From assembly GCF_039541815.1 (NCBI RefSeq), contig NZ_BAABGY010000009.1:124001-188000 (forward strand): a stretch of DNA of 64,000 bases, given 5' to 3'. The stretch's first letter is position 1; every line of letters begins with the position of its first letter. Source of the stretch: Flavisolibacter amylovorans. Lineage in GTDB: Bacteria; Bacteroidota; Bacteroidia; Chitinophagales; Chitinophagaceae. The position numbers were made by a program, and so were the translations under genes. The notes beneath the pieces are model-generated. The model was not told the DNA's origin, did no database searches, and saw only the letters and a list, made by a program, of their open reading frames with translations. Below are positions 8,570 to 18,642 of the stretch, one piece after another.

Positions 8570-9004
8570 ATGAAGAAGCTGTTCCTGATCGCAATACTTC
8601 TGATCTCCCTCGGGGCTACCGCCCAATCGAAGGCGGAGACCGGCGTACTCGCAGCGGCAAAGGCGTTTCATGAGGCGGTGTTCCTGAACAAGGACAGCGC
8701 CGCGCTCGATCGTCTCCTCGCTTCCGAAGTGACCTACGGCCACTCGGGCGGCAAAATCGAAGACCGGGCCGGGATGATCCAGGGCGCGATCCGGAATACG
8801 TCGACCTACTCGGGCGTGACGATGAGCCCTGTGCAGGTGCTGCTGAAGGGTAAAACCGCGGTGACCCGCCACGGCATGACCGGCACGGAAAACAAGGCCG
8901 ACGGAACGAAATCGGAACTGCGGTTGAACATCCTGCAGACCTGGATCAAAGACGGAAGAAGCTGGAAGCTGATGGCCCGCCAGGCGGTGCGGCAGGCGCC
9001 CTAA
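8570..9004 (+). CDS. Secreted NTF2-like (SnoaL/DUF4440-type) protein
   Basis: A 144-residue protein with a signal peptide (MKKLFLIAILLISLGATAQ) and one NTF2-like domain: AAKAFHEAVFLNKDSAALDRLLASEVTYGHSGG, then RLNILQTWIKDGRSWKLMARQAV at the end. The fold binds small hydrophobic ligands in a conical pocket. It starts 18 bp after the VOC gene and both separate nuoE from nuoF, so they look like passengers in the operon. Function is unknown. Confidence 0.82.
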   Translation: MKKLFLIAILLISLGATAQSKAETGVLAAAKAFHEAVFLNKDSAALDRLLASEVTYGHSGGKIEDRAGMIQGAIRNTSTYSGVTMSPVQVLLKGKTAVTRHGMTGTENKADGTKSELRLNILQTWIKDGRSWKLMARQAVRQAP

Positions 9005-9161
9005 GCCGGGATGGAGGCAACAACGTCAACGGCTGCAAGAACAACCTGCGCGGCTTTGGCAACTACGAAAAGCCGGAGCCGGCCGGGAACGAAGGGCACC
9101 TGCAGCCACGACGTAAACGATAAGATCCGTAGGGGTGACCCGAAGGATCCTGAAACCTAAT

Positions 9162-9246
9162 TAAAAAGTAAAAAGTCGAAAATCGAAAACGGGCTGAACC
9201 CAACGAACACGGCCTTTTTTGAATTTTGCCTTTTGAATTTTGACTT
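9162..9246. repeat. TTTTGACT-family inverted repeat before nuoF
   Basis: The left arm 9162-9190 (AAAAAGTAAAAAGTCGAAA type) and the right arm 9215-9246 (TTTTTTGAATTTTGCC type) are diverged copies of the family and enclose about 25 bp. The right arm ends 6 bp before the nuoF ATG. The spacer before it (9005-9161) holds nothing I can identify. Confidence 0.7.
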
Positions 9247-9252
9247 GATACC

Positions 9253-10605
<1,353 letters not shown>

Positions 10606-10610
10606 AGCAA

Positions 10611-11142
10611 AAGTCAAAATTCAAAAGTCAAAAGCCTTCACTGTTCGCACAGTTTTATAGGTTTGAGACATACCAAAATTTTGACTGAATGAACTTTGAA
10701 GATCTTTATTTACTGGAAGACGGCGAGAAGCCTTACAATATCCGGCACCGGGCCTTTCATTTTTCGAAAGATCTGGTGTTGTTCATCAAAGGGGCTTCGT
10801 ACGATCGCATATTCATTTCCATGTTCGATCAGCTGCTTCGTTCGGGAACTTCCATCGGGGCTAACCTGGTAGAGGGAAGAGCCGGAAGCAGCAAGAAGGA
10901 TTGGAGGAATTATTACGCGATCGCGCTGAAATCTGCTAATGAAACGAAATACTGGCTTTGCCTGATCCGCGACACGCTTGATCAGGATAAAGTCAGATTA
11001 AATGAACTGCTCAAAGAAGCCGACGAGCTTTCGAAGATAATCGCCAGCATTATCATCAGTGAGTAGTTCGCATTACAGAACGTTGGCTGAAAAGCGGTGT
11101 CTTTGACCTGCTTTTTGAATTTTGACTTTTGAATTTTGACTT
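10611..11142. repeat. Perfect 23-bp inverted repeat enclosing a gene
   Basis: The left arm 10611-10633 (starts AAGTCAAAATTC) and right arm 11120-11142 (ends GAATTTTGACTT) are exact reverse complements over 23 bp. They enclose 486 bp that contains the four-helix-bundle gene 10689-11066. The left arm starts 5 bp after the nuoF stop and the right arm ends on the base before the nuoG ATG. The left arm is identical to the one at 5460-5482, where the enclosed segment is only 31 bp and has no gene. Confidence 0.9.
10689..11066 (+). CDS. Four-helix-bundle (S23/IVP-type) protein
   Basis: A 125-residue helical protein of the four-helix-bundle family that includes 23S rRNA intervening-sequence proteins and the Avd accessory protein of diversity-generating retroelements. 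The signature QLLRSGTSIGANLVEGRAGSSKKDW, then IALKSANETKYWL, is clear. Family members form pentameric, basic barrels that bind nucleic acid. Base use is more AT-rich than in the nuo genes around it, which suggests an inserted gene. It lies inside the 23-bp inverted repeat, between nuoF and nuoG. No reverse transcriptase is nearby, so an Avd role is not supported here. Function in this setting is unknown. Confidence 0.88.
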   Translation: MNFEDLYLLEDGEKPYNIRHRAFHFSKDLVLFIKGASYDRIFISMFDQLLRSGTSIGANLVEGRAGSSKKDWRNYYAIALKSANETKYWLCLIRDTLDQDKVRLNELLKEADELSKIIASIIISE

Positions 11143-12312
11143 ATGTCAGAAGAGAAGAAACTCTTTAAGGTCACCATCGACAATATCCAGGTCGAGGTAG
11201 AAGCGGGAACAACGATCCTGATGGCGGCGCGCAAAATTGGTGGGGACGTCGTTCCGCCTACGATGTGCTATTATTCCAAGCTCGATAAGACGGGCGGCTA
11301 CTGCCGTACCTGCCTTGTGCGCGTGGCTGCCGGCTCCGCTGCCGACCCGCGCCCGATGCCCAAGCTCGTGGCCTCCTGCCGCACGCAGGTAATGGACGGT
11401 ATGATCGTGGAGAACATCACCAACCCCGCGGTGCTCGAAGCCCGCAAGGGCGTGGTGGAGTTCCTGCTGCTCAACCACCCGCTCGACTGCCCTGTGTGCG
11501 ACCAGGCCGGTGAGTGCGACCTCCAGGACCTCTCCTACGAGCACGGCAAGGAAGGCACCCGCTACGAGTTCAAGCGCCGCACCTTCGAGCGCATCGACCT
11601 CGGTCCCTATATCCAGCTGCACATGACGCGCTGCATCCTCTGCTACCGCTGCGTGCACACCGCCAACCAGGTGGCCGGCCAGCGCGAGCACGGCGTGCTC
11701 GACCGCGGCGACCACGCGCAGATCGCCACCTATATCCAGAAATCGCTCGACAGCAATATGATCGGCAATGTCATCGACGTATGCCCCGTAGGCGCCCTCA
11801 CCGACCGCACCTTCCGCTTCAAGCAGCGCGTGTGGTTTACGAAGCCCGTGGACGCCCACCGCGACTGCCCCGAGTGCTCGGGCCGCGTGCGCCTCTGGTT
11901 CCGCGGCGACGACGTGCTCCGCGTAACGGCCCGCAAGGACCAGTGGGGCGAGGTGGAGGAGTGGATCTGCAATACCTGCCGCTTCGACAAGAAGGAGAAG
12001 AGCGACTGGACCATCGAGGGCCCGACACGCCTCGACCGCCACTCGGTGATCAACGCCGGCCACTATGTGGGCGTCGAAAAGCCGAAGGAAACGTTTAAGG
12101 AAGTGATGAACGGCCGCGATCCGAAGCTGCTGATGGACATCCACACGATCTCCGACGTGAACCAGGTGGACCTGCACGGGATCCCCGGTCCGGCCACCAG
12201 CGCCACCTTCAACGGCAACCCTACGGCCACCGGCACCAACATCACCGACGTGAAGGAAGGCATCGGCCGCAACCAGCACGGCACGGATTCGACGAACGCG
12301 AACACGCCCTAG
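11143..12312 (+). CDS. nuoG: NADH-quinone oxidoreductase subunit G, short form
   Basis: A 389-residue protein with the iron-sulfur part of the 75-kDa family: a [2Fe-2S] ferredoxin domain (CYYSKLDKTGGYCRTC), the His/Cys cluster motif HPLDCPVCDQAGECDLQ, a [4Fe-4S] motif CILCYRCVHTANQ followed by DVCPVGALTD, and an extra CPECSGR...CNTC pair of the molybdopterin-oxidoreductase type. The large C-terminal domain of long NuoG proteins is absent. The C-terminus is low-complexity (Gly/Thr/Asn). This short form occurs in Bacteroidota, so I read it as intact rather than truncated. Confidence 0.92.
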   Translation: MSEEKKLFKVTIDNIQVEVEAGTTILMAARKIGGDVVPPTMCYYSKLDKTGGYCRTCLVRVAAGSAADPRPMPKLVASCRTQVMDGMIVENITNPAVLEARKGVVEFLLLNHPLDCPVCDQAGECDLQDLSYEHGKEGTRYEFKRRTFERIDLGPYIQLHMTRCILCYRCVHTANQVAGQREHGVLDRGDHAQIATYIQKSLDSNMIGNVIDVCPVGALTDRTFRFKQRVWFTKPVDAHRDCPECSGRVRLWFRGDDVLRVTARKDQWGEVEEWICNTCRFDKKEKSDWTIEGPTRLDRHSVINAGHYVGVEKPKETFKEVMNGRDPKLLMDIHTISDVNQVDLHGIPGPATSATFNGNPTATGTNITDVKEGIGRNQHGTDSTNANTP

Positions 12313-12378
12313 CGGGAATCGGCAATCCGCAATCGGGAATCGGGCGCTCATTGCCGATTAGCGATTCCCGATTGCCGC
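12312..12378. repeat. AATCGG-word inverted repeat, nuoG-nuoH spacer
   Basis: The words GGGAATCGG and GGCAATC are iterated in 12312-12343 and appear inverted in 12354-12378 (CGATTCCCGATTGCC). This is an imperfect hairpin with a 10-bp loop region. It is the same design as the other spacer repeats but with a third word family. Confidence 0.65.
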
Positions 12379-12433
12379 AGGCACTTTAGTGAAGCAAACA
12401 AAAAAGGCGAACATTCGCCGGTAGATAAAGACC

Positions 12434-13486
12434 ATGTACCTCTTACTGCAAGACTGGGTGATCACCCTCATCGAAAAGTTCGTCCTCATCGCCGCCATCG
12501 TAACGATCGCGCTGGTGGTGGCCATGTACAGCACCTACGCCGAGCGCAAGATCGCGGCCGTGCTCCAGGACCGCAAAGGCCCCAACCGCGCGGGTCCGTT
12601 CGGGCTGCTGCAGCCGCTGGCCGACGGCGTGAAGCTGTTCATGAAAGAGGAGATCATCCCGAACACCTCTTCGAAAGCGCTCTTCATCATGGGCCCCCTG
12701 CTCGCGATGATCACCGCCACCATGACGAGCGCCGTCATCCCCTGGGGTTCCGACGTCACGATCGGCGGCCGTACGATGCCCCTGCAGATCGCCGACATTA
12801 ACATCGGTGTACTCTACATCTTCGGCGTCGTATCGCTCGGCGTGTACGGCATCATGATCGGCGGCTGGGCCTCCAACAACAAGTTCTCGCTGCTCGCCGC
12901 CATCCGCGGCGCCTCGCAGATGATCTCCTACGAGCTCGCCATGGGTCTTTCGCTGCTGGCCGTGCTCCTGATCGTGGGCGACCTCCGCATGAGCGCCATC
13001 GTTAACTTCCAGATGAAGCATACCTGGATCGTGCTGCTGCAGCCCCTCGGCTTCCTGATCTTTTTCGTGTGCGCCCTCGCCGAGTGCAACCGCACGCCCT
13101 TCGACCTGCCGGAAGCGGAGAACGAGCTCAACTTCGGCTACCACCAGGAGTATTCCTCGATGAAGCTGGGCTTCTACCTCTTTGCCGAATACATCAACAT
13201 GTTCATCTCCGGGGTGGTGATGGCCACGCTGTTCTTCGGCGGCTACGACATCCCCTTCTTCAACGAGGCGGCGCACCAGGGCACCTGGTGGGTAGGCCTG
13301 CTCGGCTTCGCCTGCCTCATGGCCAAGGCCTTCTTCTCGATTTTCCTGTTCATGTGGATCCGCTGGACCATCCCGCGCTTCCGCTTCGACCAGCTGATGA
13401 ACCTGGGCTGGAGGGGCCTGCTGCCGCTCGCGCTCGCCAACATGGTACTTACCGCCGCCGCCGTGCTGTGGTGGATCAATAAATAA
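12434..13486 (+). CDS. nuoH: NADH-quinone oxidoreductase subunit H
   Basis: A 350-residue membrane subunit with eight predicted helices at the junction of the two arms of complex I. Diagnostic blocks are ERKIAAVLQDRKGPNRAGPFGLLQPLADGVKLFMKE, the ECNRTPFDLPEAENELNFGYHQEYSSMKLGFYLFAEY loop that lines the quinone channel, and RWTIPRFRFDQLMNLGWR near the end. Full length. Confidence 0.97.
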   Translation: MYLLLQDWVITLIEKFVLIAAIVTIALVVAMYSTYAERKIAAVLQDRKGPNRAGPFGLLQPLADGVKLFMKEEIIPNTSSKALFIMGPLLAMITATMTSAVIPWGSDVTIGGRTMPLQIADINIGVLYIFGVVSLGVYGIMIGGWASNNKFSLLAAIRGASQMISYELAMGLSLLAVLLIVGDLRMSAIVNFQMKHTWIVLLQPLGFLIFFVCALAECNRTPFDLPEAENELNFGYHQEYSSMKLGFYLFAEYINMFISGVVMATLFFGGYDIPFFNEAAHQGTWWVGLLGFACLMAKAFFSIFLFMWIRWTIPRFRFDQLMNLGWRGLLPLALANMVLTAAAVLWWINK

Positions 13487-13559
13487 CCCCGCGGAACCGG
13501 GCCCATGCGCAAAATGGGCTAATTTCGCAGCCGTTAAAATCCAAGAGGAGTCAAACAGA

Positions 13560-14105
13560 ATGCAATCACTAACGAATCGCAATAAACCGATGGAGCGCAA
13601 GCCGATGACGCTTGCCGAGAAGCTGTACCTGCCCTCGATCTTCAAGGGTATGGGCATCACCTTCTCCCATATGTTCAAGAAGACCCCGACGATCTCCTAC
13701 CCGGAGCAGGAGCGTCCCTTCTCCGCCGTGTTCCGGGGCGTACAGATCCTGAACCGCGACGAGGAAGGCCGCGAGCGCTGCACGGCCTGCGGCCTCTGCG
13801 CCGTTGCCTGCCCGGCCGAAGCCATCACCATGGAGGCCGCCGAGCGCCAGACAGGGGAGGAGCACCTCTACCGCGAGGAGAAGTACGCCGCCAAGTACGA
13901 GATCAACATGCTGCGCTGCATCTTCTGCGGCCTCTGCGAGGAAGCCTGCCCGAAAGATGCCATCTACCTGTCGCAGACCTTTGCCCAGGCCAACTACGCG
14001 CGCCAGGGCTTTATCTACAAGAAAGACGACCTGCTTATTCCGAACCCCAAGACCGACCCCGAAGGATTCGCCAAGGCGAAGGGTACGATCCCGCAATCCA
14101 AATAA
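13560..14105 (+). CDS. nuoI: NADH-quinone oxidoreductase subunit I
   Basis: A 181-residue ferredoxin-type subunit carrying clusters N6a and N6b. Two full [4Fe-4S] motifs are present: CTACGLCAVACPAEAI (about residues 78-93) and CIFCGLCEEACPKDAI (about 121-136). The start at 13560 is preceded by a purine run (AAGAGGAG) about 9 bp upstream, one of few SD-like sites here; an internal ATG at 13590 is the alternative. Confidence 0.95.
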   Translation: MQSLTNRNKPMERKPMTLAEKLYLPSIFKGMGITFSHMFKKTPTISYPEQERPFSAVFRGVQILNRDEEGRERCTACGLCAVACPAEAITMEAAERQTGEEHLYREEKYAAKYEINMLRCIFCGLCEEACPKDAIYLSQTFAQANYARQGFIYKKDDLLIPNPKTDPEGFAKAKGTIPQSK

Positions 14106-14118
14106 ACCAGCACTGCAC

Positions 14119-14685
14119 ATGGGCATTACTCAGATACTCTTTTACATCCTCGCCTTCGCGTCGCTTTTCTGCGCCGTGGCGGTGATCACGAGCAAGAACC
14201 CTGTGTTCAGCGTGATCTGGCTCATCGCCACCTTCTTCACCATCTCGGGCCATTATATCCTGCTCAACGCGCAGTTCCTGGCGGTGGTCAACATCATCGT
14301 GTACGCCGGCGCCATCATGGTGCTGTTCCTCTTCGTGATCATGCTCATGAACCTGGATAAGAACCTCGAGTTGCCGAAGAACCGCTGGATCCGCCTTATC
14401 GGGGCGATCTCCGGTGGCTGTCTCCTGCTCGTGCTCATAGCCGCGCTCCGCACTACGGACGCCAACATGACGCAGCTCGGCGGCGGTAACATCGGCCTCA
14501 TCAAGAACCTGGGCGATGTGCTGTTCAAGCAATACGTAGTGCCCTTTGAGCTGAGCTCCATTCTCTTCCTGAGCGCGATGGTAGGCGCCGTAGTGATCGG
14601 CAAGAGCGAGGGCAAGAGCCGTACGCCCGAAGCCGACAAGCGTGTGGCCGCGGCCCGCGCCTCGATGAACGTGAAATCCTTGTAA
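14119..14685 (+). CDS. nuoJ: NADH-quinone oxidoreductase subunit J
   Basis: A 188-residue membrane subunit with five predicted helices. It has the conserved NPVFSVIWLI start of helix 2, the VVNIIVYAGAIMVLFLFVIMLMN helix 3 that forms the pi-bulge region, and the PFELSSILFLSAMVGAVVIG helix near the end. ATG at 14119 is 13 bp after nuoI and gives the family length; the longer open frame upstream overlaps nuoI and is a shadow. Confidence 0.95.
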   Translation: MGITQILFYILAFASLFCAVAVITSKNPVFSVIWLIATFFTISGHYILLNAQFLAVVNIIVYAGAIMVLFLFVIMLMNLDKNLELPKNRWIRLIGAISGGCLLLVLIAALRTTDANMTQLGGGNIGLIKNLGDVLFKQYVVPFELSSILFLSAMVGAVVIGKSEGKSRTPEADKRVAAARASMNVKSL

Positions 14686-14716
14686 CCGAACCGACAAACC
14701 GCCCCGAGGGGTACTT

Positions 14717-15037
14717 ATGGATATCAGATACTACATCTTTCTTTCGATTGCCCTGTTCGTGATCGGCATCGTGGGAGTGCTTACCCGCCGCAACGCGATC
14801 ATCATCTTCATGTGCATCGAGCTCATGCTGAATGCCGTGAACCTGCTGCTCGTGGCCTTTTCCAAGATGCATATGCTGGCAAAAGGGGGCGCCAACGGCA
14901 CCGAGGGACAGCTCTTCGTGTTCTTCATCATGGTGGTGGCCGCGGCCGAAGTGAGCGTGGGCCTCGCGATCATCGTGATGCTGTACCGCAACACCCGATC
15001 CGTGGACGTGAACTTCCTGAACCGACTCAAACATTAA
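14717..15037 (+). CDS. nuoK: NADH-quinone oxidoreductase subunit K
   Basis: A 106-residue three-helix membrane subunit. The conserved acidic residues in FMCIELMLNAVNLLLVAF (helix 2) and MVVAAAEVSVGLAIIVMLYR (helix 3), which take part in proton transfer, are both present. Length and position after nuoJ fit the family. Confidence 0.95.
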   Translation: MDIRYYIFLSIALFVIGIVGVLTRRNAIIIFMCIELMLNAVNLLLVAFSKMHMLAKGGANGTEGQLFVFFIMVVAAAEVSVGLAIIVMLYRNTRSVDVNFLNRLKH

Positions 15038-15038
15038 T

Positions 15039-15189
15039 TCAAAAGTCAAAAGTCAAAAGTCAAAAATGTTTCCTTCGACACATACCGCCCTACAGGCCGC
15101 AGCACTCCGACCTACAGAGACGTTGGTACCTGCGGGCGGCGCTGCACGATGAAGGCTTTTTGAATTTTGAATTTTGAATTTTTACTTCT
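15039..15189. repeat. TTTTGACT-family inverted repeat, nuoK-nuoL spacer
   Basis: The left arm 15039-15066 iterates AAAAGTC three to four times. The right arm 15157-15189 iterates TTTTGAA three times. They enclose about 90 bp. The right arm ends 1 bp before the nuoL ATG. Confidence 0.75.
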
Positions 15190-15190
15190 T

Positions 15191-17083
15191 ATGAAGACAT
15201 TGATCGCATTAATCCCCCTGCTGCCGTTCATCGGTTTCCTGATCAACGGGCTGGGCCGCAACCACCTCCCGAAAGGCCTCTCCGGCCTCATCGGCTCCGG
15301 TACGGTGCTGGGCTCCTTTATCATCTCCTGCATGCTCTTCGCTCAAGGCGAGTTCTCCGCCGTGCCGGTGAAATACTTCGATTTCATCAACGTGGGCTCG
15401 CTCAAGATCCCCTTCGCCTTCCAGGTAGACCAGCTCTCGACGCTGTTCCTCCTCATCATTACCGGCGTCGGCTTCCTCATCCACGTGTACTCCACTTCCT
15501 ACATGCACGAGGAGAAGCGGGAGCACTTCGCGCGCTACTTCGCCTACCTCAACCTCTTCGTGTTCTCGATGCTGCTGCTGGTGATGGGCGCCAACTACAT
15601 CATCATGTTCATCGGCTGGGAAGGCGTGGGCCTTTGCTCCTACCTCCTCATCGGCTACTGGTTCCGGAACGTCGACTATACCAAGGCCGCCAAGAAGGCC
15701 TTCGTCATGAACCGCATCGGCGACCTGGGCTTCCTGCTGGCCATCTTCTGGATGATCCAGCGCTTCGGCTCGGTCAACTACTACGACCTCTTCAACCCCA
15801 GCACCGGCATCATCGCCTCGCTGAAGACCGTCAATTCCTTCGAGATCGTGGGCATCACCATGCTCCTCTTCCTCGGCGCCACCGGCAAGAGCGCGCAGAT
15901 CCCGCTCTACACCTGGCTCCCCGACGCCATGGCCGGTCCCACGCCCGTGTCGGCCCTCATCCACGCCGCCACCATGGTGACCGCGGGCATCTACATGATC
16001 GCACGCTCCAACCTGCTGTATAGCCTCGCGCCCACCACGCTTTCGGTGGTAGCCATCATCGGCGCCGCCACGGCGCTGCTTGCCGCCACCATTGCCCTGC
16101 GCCAGAACGATATCAAAAAGGTACTTGCCTATTCCACGGTAAGCCAGCTCGGGTACATGTTCCTCGCCCTCGGCACCGGCGCCTATGTGGCCGCCATCTT
16201 CCATGTGATGACGCACGCCTTCTTCAAAGCGCTCCTCTTCCTCGGCTCCGGCTCGGTGATCCACGCCATGCACCACGAGCAGGACATCCGCCGGATGGGC
16301 GGCCTCCGGGGCAAGCTGAAGATCACGTACATCACTTTCCTCATCGGCTGCCTCGCCATCGCGGGCATTCCGCCCTTCTCCGGCTTCTTCTCCAAAGACG
16401 CCATCCTGCTCAACGCCTTCCAGCACGACAAGTTCCTCTACGTGGTCGGCCTCATCACCGCCGCCCTCACGGCCTTCTATATGTTCCGACTCCTGTTCCT
16501 CACCTTCGGTGGTTCGTTCCGCGGCACCGAGGAGCAGCGGAAGCACCTGCACGAGAGTCCGGCGGCCATGACGATACCGCTGGTGGTGCTGGCGATCCTT
16601 TCGATCGTAGGTGGCTTTGTAGGCATCCCCGAGGTGTTCCTGCACGGCGGCGAGCGCCTGACGGCCTTCCTGGGCCCGGTGATCCGCACCGAGCATGCTG
16701 CAATCGACCACAGTACTGAATATATGCTGATGGGCCTCACCACGCTCATCGCCATCGGCGCCATCGTGTTTGCCTGGGTACGCTACCGCAACTACCGCGA
16801 GGAGCGGAGCGGCGGCTTCGGCAAGGTGCTCGAGAACAAGTGGTATGTAGACGAGCTCTACGACAGCGTCATCGTGAAGCCCGTGGGCGCCCTCGGCCGC
16901 TTCGCGCACACGTTCATCGAGAAGAGCGGCATCGACGCCCTCGTGAACGGCGTGGGCCGCGCCGTGAACTACAGCGGCCGCCAGCTGCGCTGGATCCAGA
17001 GCGGGCAGGTAGGGTCTTATGTGCTGCTGATGGTGGTGAGCATGCTGCTGTTCTTCGTACTGCAATTCTTCCTGAGAAAATAG
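15191..17083 (+). CDS. nuoL: NADH-quinone oxidoreductase subunit L
   Basis: A 630-residue antiporter-like subunit with about 16 membrane helices and the long lateral amphipathic helix at the C-terminal end. Core motifs are GWEGVGLCSYLLIGYWF, KAFVMNRIGDLGFLL, GATGKSAQIPLYTWLPDAMAGPTPVSALIHAATMVTAG and AYSTVSQLGYMFLALG, with the lysines and glutamate of the proton path. ATG at 15191 lies directly after the repeat arm; the eight codons upstream come from the repeat and are excluded. Confidence 0.97.
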   Translation: MKTLIALIPLLPFIGFLINGLGRNHLPKGLSGLIGSGTVLGSFIISCMLFAQGEFSAVPVKYFDFINVGSLKIPFAFQVDQLSTLFLLIITGVGFLIHVYSTSYMHEEKREHFARYFAYLNLFVFSMLLLVMGANYIIMFIGWEGVGLCSYLLIGYWFRNVDYTKAAKKAFVMNRIGDLGFLLAIFWMIQRFGSVNYYDLFNPSTGIIASLKTVNSFEIVGITMLLFLGATGKSAQIPLYTWLPDAMAGPTPVSALIHAATMVTAGIYMIARSNLLYSLAPTTLSVVAIIGAATALLAATIALRQNDIKKVLAYSTVSQLGYMFLALGTGAYVAAIFHVMTHAFFKALLFLGSGSVIHAMHHEQDIRRMGGLRGKLKITYITFLIGCLAIAGIPPFSGFFSKDAILLNAFQHDKFLYVVGLITAALTAFYMFRLLFLTFGGSFRGTEEQRKHLHESPAAMTIPLVVLAILSIVGGFVGIPEVFLHGGERLTAFLGPVIRTEHAAIDHSTEYMLMGLTTLIAIGAIVFAWVRYRNYREERSGGFGKVLENKWYVDELYDSVIVKPVGALGRFAHTFIEKSGIDALVNGVGRAVNYSGRQLRWIQSGQVGSYVLLMVVSMLLFFVLQFFLRK

Positions 17084-17131
17084 GAGGAATGGTCAATGGT
17101 GAAGGGTCAATGCCCTTCACCGGTGCTGCTG

Positions 17132-17161
17132 CTTTTTGACTTTTGACTTTTGAATTGACGT
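17132..17161. repeat. TTTTGACT-family half-repeat, nuoL-nuoM spacer
   Basis: Only a right arm is clear (TTTTTGACTTTTGACTTTTGAA type), ending 2 bp before the nuoM ATG. A separate inverted repeat, GGTGAAGGGTCAATGCCCTTCACC, spans about 17097-17121 (arms GGTGAAGGG and CCCTTCACC). Confidence 0.65.
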
Positions 17162-17163
17162 TT

Positions 17164-18639
17164 ATGATCGCATTACTACTGTTCCTGATACCCCTCATCG
17201 GCGGCCTGGTGGCCTTCTTCCTGAAGGAAGGCAACGCGGCGCGCGGCTGGTCGCTGCTCGTGGCCCTGGCTACAATGGCGCTCTCGATCGCCGGCATGAA
17301 GATGATCAACGACCCTTCGGCAGCTTCCTTCAGCCAGGAGTGGATGGGCTCACTGGGCTCCTCTTTCGCGCTGTCGCTCGACGGGCTTTCGGGACTGCTC
17401 TGCCTCCTCACCGGCATTGCCTACCCCATCATCCTGCTCGCCACCTGGCGCTCCACCTACCGCAAGCCGGGCAACTTCTTTGGGCTGATGCTCCTGGCGC
17501 AGGCCGGCCTCATGGGCGTGTTCCTCGCTAAGGATGCTTTGCTGTTCTACTTCTTCTGGGAGCTCGCGCTCATCCCGGTCTACTTTCTCTGCTCCGGCTG
17601 GGGCGGAGAGCGCCGGATCCCGGTCACGTTCAAATTTTTCATCTACACCTTTACGGCTTCCGTGCTGATGCTGATCGGCCTCCTGTATTTATACCTGCAT
17701 ACGCCCGACCGCTCCTTCTCCCTCGAATCGTTCTACGCGCTGCGCCTCACCAACGACAACCAGAGCTTCGTGTTCTGGCTGCTCTTCGTGGCCTTCGCGG
17801 TGAAGATGCCGGTATTCCCCTTCCACACCTGGCAGCCCGACACCTACGAGCAGTCGCCCACGGCGGCCACGATGGTGCTCAGCGGCCTCATGGTGAAGAT
17901 GGGCGTATTCGGTCTGCTCCGCTGGGTAATGCCCGTGGTACCCACGGCCGCCTATATGTGGGGCGATACCGTAACCAGCATGGCGGTGATCGGAATCCTC
18001 TATGCTTCTTTCATTGCGCTGCAGCAAGACGACCTGAAGCGCCTCGTGGCCTATTCCTCCATCGCGCACATCGGCATCATCGCCGCCGCCATCTTCTCCG
18101 GAACACGCAGCGGCAACGAAGGCGCCGTGATCCAGATGTTCAGCCACGGCGTCAACATCATCGGGCTTTGGATCGTGGTGGAGCTCATCGAGCGCCAGTT
18201 CGGCACGCGGCGGATGTCGCAGCTCGGGGGCATCGCCCAGCAGGCGCCCGGACTCACCATCATGCTCGTGATCGTTTCGTTTGCCAATATTTCGCTCCCG
18301 CTCACCAATGCCTTCCCGGGCGAGTTCCTCATGTTCAACGGCATCTGGAACACGGTGGGCTCGAAGTTCTCGGCGCTCTTCACGGTGCTGGCCGGTCTTT
18401 CGATCATCCTGGGCGCCGCCTACACGCTCAATATGCTGCAGAAGGTGCTCTTTGGAGCGAGCAACGAGCGCACCGCCGCCGGCTACCGCATCCGCCCGGT
18501 GGAGACGCTTTCGCTGGTGCTGGTGGTGGGGCTGATCCTCGCCTTCGGCGTGTACCCGCAGCCGCTGCTCGACAGCGCCTCCGGCTTTGTGGACGGCCTC
18601 CTGAAGCAGGCCAATTTTTCAAACCTTGCGACCAAATAA
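17164..18639 (+). CDS. nuoM: NADH-quinone oxidoreductase subunit M
   Basis: A 491-residue antiporter-like subunit with about 14 helices. It has FFWELALIPVYFLCSGWGGE with the conserved glutamate, KMPVFPFHTWQPDTYEQSPTAATMVLSGLMVKMG, and AYSSIAHIGIIAAAIFSG. ATG at 17164 gives the expected hydrophobic start. nuoN begins 3 bp after its stop. Confidence 0.97.
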   Translation: MIALLLFLIPLIGGLVAFFLKEGNAARGWSLLVALATMALSIAGMKMINDPSAASFSQEWMGSLGSSFALSLDGLSGLLCLLTGIAYPIILLATWRSTYRKPGNFFGLMLLAQAGLMGVFLAKDALLFYFFWELALIPVYFLCSGWGGERRIPVTFKFFIYTFTASVLMLIGLLYLYLHTPDRSFSLESFYALRLTNDNQSFVFWLLFVAFAVKMPVFPFHTWQPDTYEQSPTAATMVLSGLMVKMGVFGLLRWVMPVVPTAAYMWGDTVTSMAVIGILYASFIALQQDDLKRLVAYSSIAHIGIIAAAIFSGTRSGNEGAVIQMFSHGVNIIGLWIVVELIERQFGTRRMSQLGGIAQQAPGLTIMLVIVSFANISLPLTNAFPGEFLMFNGIWNTVGSKFSALFTVLAGLSIILGAAYTLNMLQKVLFGASNERTAAGYRIRPVETLSLVLVVGLILAFGVYPQPLLDSASGFVDGLLKQANFSNLATK

Positions 18640-18642
18640 CGT

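Noticed and set aside
10689..11066. Diversity-generating retroelement, because the protein resembles Avd
   Set aside because: No reverse transcriptase, template repeat or variable target gene is near.
11143..12312. nuoG as a truncated pseudogene
   Set aside because: All Fe-S motifs are intact, the frame ends cleanly, and short NuoG is usual in Bacteroidota.
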